From positions 1,860,001 through 1,924,000 of the forward strand of contig JAHWDD010000001.1 in the NCBI GenBank assembly GCA_023897205.1: a DNA stretch of 64,000 nucleotides, written 5' to 3'. This stretch comes from Exophiala sp. HKRS030 (Eukaryota; Ascomycota; Eurotiomycetes; Chaetothyriales; Herpotrichiellaceae). This document shows positions 8,992 to 19,140 of the stretch, piece after piece (position 1 is the first letter of the stretch; each line of letters begins with the position of its first letter). The notes under the pieces are model-generated. The model was not told the DNA's origin, made no database searches, and saw only the letters and a program-made list of their open reading frames with translations. Both the position numbers and the translations under genes were made by a program.

Positions 8992-11900
8992 ATGTCTCAC
9001 CGGTCGGCATTGGCTCAACTTCGAGCTCAACGTGCTGCTGGCAAGACACGTCTCGATTCGTACCAGGTCGAAGATCAAGGCGCCATCTACGACGAAGTCG
9101 ATGAAGACGGTTACAAGAAGGTTGTTCGCAGCCGCCTCGACAAAGACGACTTTGTGGTTGACGACCACGGTGAAGGCTATGCGGATGACGGTCGTGAAGA
9201 ATGGCAGAACGAGCGTCAGTACTACAGCAGCGACGATGGGGACGATATCCCACTCAAGGGCAAGGCTGCGAAACGAAAACGCGACGAAGACCGAGAGAAG
9301 GATGAGCGTACCAACCACAAAATCATGAACTACTTCAACAACGGCCCAGTGGCTGCTCCCAAGCCCAAGGTAAGTATTGTCGTCGGCAAATGGCTCTCAG
9401 AGTGCTGACCAGAACGCAGATACAAACTACCGCCGAAGATGAAGCATTCATGGCCGACCTGTTGGGCGAAGTCGATGCCAACATCCTTCCGGCTCGTGTA
9501 TCTACCAAGAAGCATATCAAGTCGGAAAACCGACGCAAGGTCAGAGTCCTCTCTCCTCCCCTCACCCAGGAGCGACCTCGACCAAAATACCAGGCACCCG
9601 AGCCAGACCTGGTCGACACCCCTCCTCCTCAGGGAGCCCACGATGGCGACGACACTATGGCAAACTTTGACGACGACAACATCATGAGCGACCCTCTTCC
9701 TTCTTCTCCTGTCGTCAAGGCTGTCGAGCGCAGAACAAAGGTCCAAATCAAAGAGGAGGAGGATGACGATGACATGATGGATGTGGCCCAGGTCGTTGCG
9801 CATGAAGGTATTCAGTCCGCAAGCGTCAACATGACTGGCAGCAGACCCCCGCCGAAGATCAAGTCTTCTCAGCTTCCCACCCCCCAGAGCTCTTCGCCTC
9901 CTCTACCTGCAGTCAATGATGTCGATGCCTCATCGTGGAACAGGATCAACAGCAAGCTCAATATTCAGAGCAGCCCGTCTTCAGAGTCGTACGTGTTCGG
10001 CAAGATGAAGCCTCAGGATGCAGTAGAGCAAGACGGCAGCTTGCGGTTCTTCTGGCTAGACTACACCGAGATCAATGGCAATCTTTGTCTCTTCGGCAAA
10101 GTCAAGCACAAGTCCACCGGGCAGTATCTCAGCGCGTTTGTGAAGATTGACAATGTCCTTCGCAAGCTGTTCTTCCTCCCCAGGAAATATAAACACTCCA
10201 ATGGTCGAGAGACCAGTGAAGAGGTGGAAATGGATGATGTGTACGGCGAGGTCGACTCGTTGATGTCTAAGATGAAAGTCACAACGAGGAAGGTCAAGCC
10301 ATGTACAAGAAAATATGCATTTGAGCTGCCAGATGTGCCCAAGGAAACAGACTACCTCAAACTGCTGTATCCGTACGACAAGAACTCTCTCCCCATAGAT
10401 TTGCAAGGTGAAACCTTCTCGCGAGTCTTCGGCACAAACACTTCTCTGTTTGAGCAGTTTGTGTTGTGGAAGAACATAATGGGTCCTTGCTGGCTGAACA
10501 TCGAGGATGCAGATTTCACCTCTGTCAACAATGCTTCATGGTGCAAGCTCGAGTGTTCAGTAAGCCAACCGAAAAACATCACTGTTCTGAAGGACTCTGA
10601 GGGCGTGGAAACCCCCAAACTCACCTTGATGTCTCTGTCCTTCCGCACTCAACTTAATGTCAAGGAGAATAAGCAGGAAATTCTGATTGCGAGTGCCAGA
10701 GTTTACGATAACGTTTCTCTTACAGACACTACTCCACCAGAGAAGCTACCGTCAAGAACATTCACAGTCATGCGACCATCTGGCTCAGCATACCCGCTAG
10801 GCTTTGATGCTGAAACGAAGAAACAGAATGGCACTTTTATGCTCGAAAAGAGTGAACAATTCCTGCTCAGCAAATTTTTGGCTCTGTTCGAAAAGGTCGA
10901 TCCCGACGTTCTGATCGGCCATCAATTGCAAGAAGTCGACTATAGCATTCTTCTTAGCCGTCTTAAAGAAAAGAAAACACCTGGCTGGCACCGCATTGGC
11001 AGGCTGAAGCGAAGTGAATGGCCCAAGACCTTCGGAAAAGGTGGCTCCTCATTCTTCACCGAGCGCCAGCTTCTCGCCGGTAGACTGATGTGCGACTTGG
11101 CCAACGACATGGGAAAGTCGCTAATGACGAAATGTCAGCAATGGAGCCTTACAGAAATGTGTGAGTTGTATCTTGGACCAGAAAATCCTCGACGCGAGCT
11201 TGACAACGAGGAGTGGTTGAACAAATACGTCAAGAATCCTCAGGGGCTACTTGACTATGTCAATCACTGTCATGCAGATACCTACTTCATTGCAGCACTA
11301 GCCTTGAAGTTGCAGATGCTCCCACTGACCAAGGTTTTGACCGAACTTGCTGGTAATTCTTGGGCCCGTACATTGAGCGGCACGAGAGCCGAACGAAACG
11401 AGTACATTTTGCTTCATGAGTTCCACCGAAACAAATACATTTGTCCCGACAAGGAGTATGGAAAAGGCCGGGCGAAGCGTACTGAAGAGAACGAAGATGA
11501 CGACGAAGGTGCCGATACCAAGAAGAAAGACAAGTACAAGGGTGGTTTGGTGTTCGAGCCTGACAAGGGCTTGTATGACAAGTTTGTCTTGGTGATGGAC
11601 TTCAACAGTTTGTACCCCAGTATCATCCAGGAGTACAACATCTGCTTCACCACCGTCGACCGAGCGAGTACGGCACAGAATGAGCACGAGGAGAAAGTGC
11701 CCGAGGTGCCTGTGGACCAAGCACAGGGTATTCTCCCAAAACTCATTGCCACTCTCGTCATGCGTCGTCGTGAAGTCAAGAAGCTGATGAAGGATAAGCG
11801 AGCGACACCGGAGCAGATGGCCCTCTGGGACACCAAGCAGATGGCCTTGAAGCTTACCGCCAACTCCATGTACGGTTGTCTGGGTTATACCCAGTCACGA

Positions 11901-13447
11901 TTTTACGCAAGACCCCTCGCTATGCTCACTACTTTCAAGGGTCGAGAAATTTTGAGGAGCACAAAAGAGCTGGCCGAGAGCAACCAGCTTCAGGTCATTT
12001 ACGGTGATACAGACTCGGTCATGATCAACACCAACGCGGACAACATCGCTCAAGCGCTAAGTGTCGGTAACGATTTCAAGAAGTCTGTCAATGAACGATA
12101 CAAGCTGCTGGAGATTGACATTGACAATGTCTTTCGTCGACTGCTGCTGCACGCAAAGAAGAAGTATGCTGCTGTCAACATGGCTGAAGTCGATGGCAAG
12201 TACATTGAGAAGCTCGAAGTCAAGGGTCTTGATATGAAAAGGCGAGAGTACTGCAACCTTTCCAAGGACGCTTCCAAGAAGCTTCTCAACGAAATATTGT
12301 CCGGGGACGATGCCGAGGTGGTCCTGGAACGAATCCACGAATATCTTCGCGACCTTGCGAATAAGATGAGAGAAAACACCATCCCACAGACACAATACGT
12401 CATCTACACGGTAAGCTCATGTTCGTTGTCTTTTTGCATGCAATTACTGACCAGGAATAGAAACTCGGAAAGAATCCAACCGAATATCCCAACGCAGACT
12501 CGATGCCTCAAGTTCAGGTGGCACTTCGAGAAATCGCTCGTGGAAAGAATGTTCGAGTCAACGATGTCATGTCCTACATTGTCACCATGGGCGATGAGTC
12601 TACTAAGGGTCTACCAGCGCCCAAGCGTGCATACACACCTCAGGATGTGCTCAAGCCTGGCTCAGGCCTTGTGCCAGACGTGGAGTATTACTTGTCGAAG
12701 CAACTTTTCCCGCCGATTGAGCGTTTGTGTGCTCCGATTCCTGGCACCGACTCGGTCAGGTTGGCAGAGTGCCTGGGACTAGATGTCCGCAAGTACCAGA
12801 TCAGCACGACGAGCGGTGACAGTCGGCAAAGCAACGAGATCTTCCCTCTGGAATCGCAAATCCCTGACAGCGTTCGTTATCGAGATGCGGCTCGGCTCAA
12901 GCTCCGATGCCGACATTGCGAGCAGACGACAGTCTTTGAAGGCCTGTGCGACTCAACAACTACGTGCACACCCGAAGGCATTGCCTGTAGCAATGCTGAT
13001 TGCCAGCAAATCTTCACCAGGATGGCTGTGACGACCCAATTGGAAGCACAAATTCGAGTCCAGACCTGTCTTTATTATGAAGGTTGGCTTGTCTGCGACG
13101 ATTCATCGTGTGGCAACCGGACCCGACAGATTTCAGTGTATGGTCACCGATGTCTTGGCCCCAACGGCCGTGCCGAAGGGTGCCTTGGTCGTATGTCATA
13201 CGAGTACAGTGAAAAGAAACTATACAATCAACTTCTGTATTTCGCAATGTTGTTCGACGCGGAGAAGGCGAAGAACAAAGCAAAGTCTGACAAGGAGTAT
13301 ACGGACCGACGGGATCGCATTGTTGTTCTCGCCGAGACGAACAAGGACAGATTCGAGAGTATCAAGACTGTTGTTGATGGCTACTTGAGAAAATGTGGAC
13401 GACAATGGGTAGAGATGGATACATTGTTCGGTTTTGCTCTGAGATGA
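8992..13447 (+). CDS. POL1: DNA polymerase alpha catalytic subunit
   Basis: Exons 8992-9369, 9420-12410, 12461-13447, giving 1451 aa, near the 1468 aa of yeast Pol1. It is the B-family polymerase of the Pol alpha-primase complex, which extends RNA primers in the nucleus at origins and on Okazaki fragments. Seen: the conserved N-terminal region (AQLRAQRAAGKTRLDSYQ), a long acidic low-complexity stretch to about residue 300, a degenerate exonuclease-like domain (no proofreading is expected in this family), polymerase motif II DFNSLYPSII (about 852-861), motif III NSMYG (about 941) and motif I YGDTDS (about 987). The C-terminal zinc modules include CRHCEQ, CSNADC, CDDSSC and CLGPNGRAEGC. ATG 8992 is chosen because an in-frame TTG further up has no ATG. 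The upstream MCB box suits an S-phase gene. Confidence 0.96.
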
Positions 13448-13887
13448 AATGGATTTGGGGGGTGTTGTTGTTTTCTTTTTGGAATAATGAGCTTGCATTG
13501 AGAGAGCGTCTTTTGATAGCGAAAAGGCCGTCAATTCATTCATGACTGTTAACATGAGATGCCATGTGCATTATCCAGTAATTACTCGTACCATGAGTGA
13601 GTTGGATTACGTTCGATTGACTTGTGTGCGAATAAATCACAGAGACGACTGAATACTTGCATGTTGGACCTATTGATGTGGTGGGGGGAATACGAATACG
13701 AGAATGACAATTCTTATTCGCCGACTTTAACCATCTTTTTGCCTGAGGTACTTTGACCATTTCTTCCAATCTTTCGTCCAGTTGATCAACCAAAAAACAG
13801 TCCATCTTTTCTCGATGATATAGAAAACCAAACACCTAATTCCACGTCGTCCCGGGTGAAAGTCCGACAGATCTTTCAGGCTACAAG
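13448..13887. other. Intergenic POL1-THI20
   Basis: 440 bp with the POL1 terminator region and the THI20 promoter. Searched for the fungal TPP riboswitch core (CTGAGA plus the GATCTGGATAATGCC-type segment) and did not find it. No gene seen. Confidence 0.5.
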
Positions 13888-16054
13888 ATGGCCCCTCCCA
13901 AGGTTCTGGTCATTGCCGGCTCTGATAGCTCGGGTGGTGCGTAAGTAGTACATTTTGATCATTACCTATACCCTTCGTATATGCAGAGATGGGAGAGGAA
14001 AAACAAGACAGTGGACTCTCTGGACAAACAAACTAACATGATCGTGTGTTGTATAACCAAAAAGAGGACTCGAGGCCGATCAAAAGGTGTTGGCTGCTCA
14101 TGGCTGTTACGCAATGACGGCCACTACGGCCTTGACGGCACAAAACACCCTCGGTGTACAAGATGTCCACATCACTCCTCCAGCCTTTGTCGGCAAACAG
14201 ATCGATGCGTGTCTGAGTGATGTCGGTTGTCACGCTGTCAAACTTGGTACTTTTTTGATGGTCCTATCTATATCCCTTTCCACCTCTTCCTCATGGGGGG
14301 TTTTTTCCCTTGGAGGTGCTACTCTGACCACTTCGTACTGACCGACGATATTCAACAGGCATGCTCGGATCTGCAGGGACCATCAAAGTGATAGCCAAGG
14401 CATTGGACAAACACAGAGTCAATACGATTGTGCTTGATCCGGTAAGCAATTGCAATTGCATTTTTACTTTTCAGAGAGAGTCTCGAAGACCACTGATATC
14501 ACAAACCCCCCGAGTCGTACCTCCCGAAATGTAACAGATTGTTTTGATCATCATCCCACCTCCCCGCTGTTGACAACGGATCGATTGTTGGTTGATTGAC
14601 AATTCTGAAACAAAAAAAAGGTCATGGTATCTACCAGCGGTCACCAACTCCTCCCGGGAGACGCCATTCGGAACCTACGAGAGTTACTCCTGCCCATGAC
14701 CACACTCTTGACACCCAACATCCCCGAAGCGTTGCTCCTCGTCCGAGAGGCAGACTCGGACGCAGACGACAATATGCAGTACGGTGACGAGACTCCACCG
14801 ACGCCGTTGTCCCCGACGTGTCTAGAGGACCTCAAACAGCTGGCCAAAATGGTCCACGGTTTGGGCCCACGGGCGGTGCTCCTCAAGGGAGGGCACATGC
14901 CCCTCACGACGTCTTACGACAGGGCGACGACCGACGAGGAGATGGCCGTGACGGTCGACATTCTCTACGACGGCGCCCGCTTTACCCTGGTGGAGTCCCC
15001 GTACCTGCGGTCCCGAAACACCCACGGCACGGGGTGCAGCCTGGCCAGCGCGATCGCGGCCAACCTGGCCACCACCAAATGGAGACATGGGGGGACCAAA
15101 CTGTTCGACCGGCGGGACACGCTGTTCGGGTCCCTCCCGGCGGCCGTCCGGTCGGCCGTCCACTACGTCTCCGTCGGCATCCAGACCTCGCACGACGACG
15201 TCGGCGGCAGTGGCGACCGAGGTTGCGGTCCGATCAACCACTTCCACAACGTCCACACCCTCCCGTTCTCCCGCGGTCACTTCGTCGACGACTGTCTCCT
15301 GTCGGACCCCCGGGTGGCCCCGGTGTGGGAGAGGTACACCCGTCACCCGTTCGTCACGTCGCTGGCCCGCGGTACTCTACCCGAAAAGCTCTTCAAGAAT
15401 TACCTGGTGCAGGACTACCTGTACCTCACCCACTTTGCGCGGACTCACGCCTTGGCGGCGTACAAGTCCCGCAGTATGGACTCCATCGTCGCGTCGGCAA
15501 ACATCATCTTGCACATCCGGCGAGAAATGGACCTACACTTGAGCTATTGTGAAGAGTTTGGTATTCAAAAATCCGAACTCGACCTCGACCACGACCTCGA
15601 GCTTGACCGTGACGCCGTCGTCACCCCTTCCGCCTCCCTCTCGACGTCCGGGGGACGACGACCCGCCAGACGGACCAAAAAGGAAAGTTTGGCCTGTACG
15701 GCCTACAGTCGTTACGTCCTGGACGTCGGTTCGAGTCAGGATTGGTTGGCCATACAGATGGCACTGGCACCTTGCCTGCTGGGTTACGCCGAGGCGGCTC
15801 GTTTGGCCCGAGTCGACCCGGCCCGCAAGACCACCGCGCAGGGGAACCGGTACTGGAGGTGGGTGGAGAATTACGTGGCCGAGGATTACCTGCAGGCCGT
15901 CCGCGCCGGGAGGGACCTGATCGAGAGACACATGACGAAACAGTCCCCCGAGAGGATAAACGAGTTGATCGACATCTTCGTGAGGGCGACCGAGATGGAG
16001 GTCAAGTTTTGGGATTTTGATGCCCATCCTGACATCGACGAGGACGATGAGTAA
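13888..16054 (+). CDS. THI20: Thi20-type HMP/HMP-P kinase fused to TenA domain
   Basis: Exons 13888-13940, 14065-14246, 14359-14441, 14621-16054; 583 aa against 551 in yeast Thi20. The N-terminal ribokinase-like domain (1 to about 300) phosphorylates hydroxymethylpyrimidine to HMP-P and HMP-PP for thiamine synthesis and salvage. Seen there: the start VLVIAGSDSSGGAGLEADQK, AVKLGMLGSAGTI, PVMVSTSGHQLLP and the substrate loop NTHGTGCSLASAIAANL (about 240). From about residue 320 a TenA domain (thiaminase II / aminopyrimidine hydrolase) follows: YLVQDYLYLTHFAR and SLACTAYSRYVLDVG, whose Cys (about 464) matches the catalytic Cys of TenA, then ALAPCLLGYAEAA. Odd points: an extra Asp/Glu/Arg-rich insert of about 40 residues just before the catalytic Cys segment, an acidic insert in the kinase (EADSDADDN), and exon 4 is much richer in G/C-ending codons than exons 1-3. 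Confidence 0.95.
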
Positions 16055-16074
16055 AGGACATCTTTGGAGGAGAA

Positions 16075-16172
<98 letters not shown>

Positions 16173-16464
16173 TCTACAGTATCAACCTACAAGGTCAAAA
16201 AACTCTGGGTCGAAGTTGATGGAGAAATGGAACAAAAACACCAGAATACAAGGAAATAGGAATAGAAATAGATACCGATACAAGTACTAACGTCCGGCCT
16301 TGAGTAAGGTCAATTTCTGCGAGGTAAAAAGTACAAAACGACCTACTGAAACAAAGTTGCCAAGTATTTTCAGCGTGCGTTCGTTCCAGACACACTTTTT
16401 GGTTCCTTGGGCGAATTGTTGTTGTTACATGTAGCTACAGTTACATTACGGAGTACAGGAATAT
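16055..16464. other. Convergent 3' region between THI20 and NDUFAF7
   Basis: 410 bp between two convergent stop codons. It holds the (TC)n run, an A/T-rich stretch and one TACGGAGTA 9-mer (16447-16455) ten bases from the NDUFAF7 stop. No gene seen. Confidence 0.6.
16083..16168. repeat. (TC)n microsatellite, about 43 units
   Basis: A nearly pure TC dinucleotide run of about 86 bp starting some 28 bp after the THI20 stop codon, so probably transcribed in its 3' UTR. Its length suggests it is polymorphic. Confidence 0.95.
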
Positions 16465-18505
16465 TCAACCGACAACACTCCCACCGAAACCGACAGGTCT
16501 TCTCCTCCCTCCATTCTCTGGAACGATCGTCATGACCTTGTAAGCTTTACCCATCCCCTTGGGCCCGGCCTCGACCAATCTCTTCCAACCCGTTTCCACT
16601 TCCACCTTTTTCCTCTCGAGCTCTTCGGTACTACCGAATTGACCCCTCTTGGTGAGCTCCGCGACAAGTCTCTCCGCGCGTTGTTTGATGCCGAGTTGAC
16701 CCAACCAGAATCCTTGTTCGACCGGCCCGTGGACTTCGATCCCGGGACTCGCCTCGAGGGCCGCGTGCGCGAGCGCCACAAAGTCGACGTCCGCACTGAC
16801 GTCCGCTTCACCGGCGTAGACAAACGGCGAGACGATCTTGTGCCTGCGGATGGCTCGGAGTGAATCGACCGGGACCGTCTCCAAGGGTCCATAGTCGATG
16901 ATGAGGGCAGCACCACCGTTATTGCCATCAAGAGGAGACTGGCCGGTGCCTTCTTTCGACGATCGGTTGCTTGCCACTCCTCCTCCGATCCTTCTTGCAA
17001 ACTCTTGAATGTATCGCGAACTCTCGGGAGATACTTCCACCCGAGACGAGACTTGATTCTTGAGGTGACGATAACGAGGTCGTTCGGGGATGACCAACGA
17101 ACTAGGCGTGCTTGCCTTGGCGAGGGTCAGTTGAAAATCAGGCTCGGGTTGTTTGTGAGCAGCAGCAGCAGCAGCACCCGCGCCGTTCCCCAATTGTGAA
17201 GACAAGTCCAATTTTGGCTTGGTCGGGGCTACCAACAATTCTCGCCATTGCGGCAACTTGCTGGCCGTGGATGGTTTTGGTACAGGCTGGCCCATCTCAC
17301 CGAGCAGCTTACTCTGTACCTCCTGCCCCTCCTCCTGCACCTCTTCCGGCTTTGGCGCCACCGACTCGAACGCGTGGATGGGTAGAGCGTCGAAGAATTC
17401 GTGTGCGATGATGAAAGGCACGGTCTTCTGATCTCCCGAACCCCCCGTGCCGTCGGGCAGCAGAACGACATCTTCGACCCAGCGCACGGGAATGCCTTGT
17501 TTGCTGGTGGCTTCCCACCAGACATTCTTCCCCGTATGGTCCTTGACCTCTTTCATCTCGGCGTCTTCTCCGCAAAGGACATCCTTCTGTTTGGCCCTCA
17601 ACCCTTCTCCCGCCTCGACGAGCCAGACCGCCGAGATCGACTTGGCAAACGTGCCAAACTGTCCGATGGTTCTGAGGACGTCACTCATCAACGTGCCCCT
17701 CCCCGGACCCATCTCGATAAACTGGACACCCTGCGAGGGACGTCCCTGTGCCATCCATTCGGTCATGAACCATATGCCCACCAATTCTCCGAAGATCTGC
17801 GAGATCTCGGGAGAGGTTATAAAGTCACCCTTTGTGCCAAACTGGTCTGCATCATCTTTGCGGGTCGTGGTGTAGTAACCGCCGTCGGGGTTCGTGAGAC
17901 ATTGACGCATGTAGGATGCGATTGAAACGGGTCCGGTGACCTTGTACCCAAAAACATATTAGCCTGATTTGGTTCCGCTATTCGAGCAAGAGAGGGGTGG
18001 AGGAAGGGGTTGGGTGTTTATATGGGCATATGTGTAATACGCAGCGGGAACTACGTGTATGTTGTATATGAAAATATGCATCAGGTGAATGAACGGGGCA
18101 TACCTCGATTGCCTGCGCTATTGTTTTTGCCAAAGGTGTCGACCATTGTCGGACAGGCAAGGTTGGTGGATGATTTGCCGCAAGAGTAGTACTTGACTCA
18201 GACGGCTGCGACGTAGGCACTTGTAGGGAAAGTTCCTCGTCTACGGCAGGCTTTGACTTTGACGCCGCACTGCTCGACCATCTTTGTTGTTGCTGCTGCT
18301 GCGCCGGATACGGACGGCGAGCCACCACGACGTGGTCATGATGTCGAAGCGGAGAACCGTTGTTCTTGTTGTTGTTGTTGTCGCATTGAACAATTGACCG
18401 ACAAGTAGTGGTGAGTGTCGTCGTCGTCGTCGCCGCAGCAAAAGGCTTGTTGTGGTCGTTCAGCCGAAGCACTCGTTGAAGAAGACGAGGTGCTCCATAT
18501 CTCAT
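16465..18505 (-). CDS. NDUFAF7: NDUFAF7/MidA-type mitochondrial protein arginine methyltransferase
   Basis: Exons 18104-18505 and 16465-17940; 625 aa, longer than the usual 430-500. The family (PF02636) is a SAM-dependent methyltransferase of the mitochondrial matrix; human NDUFAF7 dimethylates NDUFS2 for complex I assembly. Seen: an Arg-rich, acid-poor N-terminus (MRYGAPRLLQRVLRL) like a targeting peptide, the family start PLAKTIAQAIE-VTGPVSIASYM across the splice, GGYYTTTRK, GDFITSPEISQIFGELVGIW, the SAM loop FIEMGPGRGTLMSDVLR (about 203), IIAHEFFDALPIHAFE, LIIDYGP and the C-terminal GVNFGSTEEL-type segment. Extra length comes from an Asn/Gln/Thr-rich leader (NNNNKNN, QQQQQQ) and a central disordered insert with an alanine run from GCA repeats (about 17158-17178). 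The fungus therefore very likely has complex I. Confidence 0.9.
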
Positions 18506-19140
18506 TCTCGAGGTTGCAAACCCTCCAAAAACCTCCCCCTCCTGTCACTTGCACACACACACACACAACAAAAAGGGAAAAAAGGAACGGGGACAATATA
18601 CAAGAACAGAACACAAAAAAGTGGTTGGTTGGGTTTCAACAAGACATTCTCAAAATAAGAGGTGCGGACAAGTTGGAAAAATAAATCTAATGCGGCGCCG
18701 CCGAGTACAGAACTTCGCGTGTCGACACTGGAAATTATGACGATGTTTTTTGGCGGCTCAAGCAGCATACGGGCCTTTTAGTTAGGTACCTTTGTAGTAT
18801 TGTAGGTACTTAAGGCAAAGCACCTAAACAACCCCTTACCTACAGTATGTCCTCCCTACTACCCATAAAACACGCACACATAAATCTATCTCACTCGACC
18901 TGGAGTGACTCTGTCGTGTTTGTAAAGTACGTTTTTTACATTTTTTACAAAATGCATCAGATATTTTCACAATGTCTAAAAGAGACATAAATTAGTTGAA
19001 GTCGAGAGGCTGCTCCGGCTGCTCACAAATGCATACAGTCCCTTGGTATATAGGTATATATGAAAGACGCCATCGCTATGCAACCAAAAAGCATACACAA
19101 CCCCGTCAATATCATACAAAGGACACCGCGCGACACGACA
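18506..19140. other. Intergenic NDUFAF7-PPR
   Basis: 635 bp holding the NDUFAF7 promoter and the PPR gene 3' end. It contains a (CA)n-type run (about 18549-18568) and GGTACC/GGTACTTAAGG elements around 18785-18815. No gene seen. Confidence 0.5.

Noticed and set aside
13448..14620. Possible TPP riboswitch upstream of or within introns of THI20
   Set aside because: Neither the CTGAGA box with proper spacing nor the second conserved arm was found.
14822..16027. Long antisense and alternate-frame ORFs across THI20 exon 4
   Set aside because: High GC with few A/T-rich stops makes long open frames in all phases; the plus-strand frame alone gives kinase and TenA motifs.
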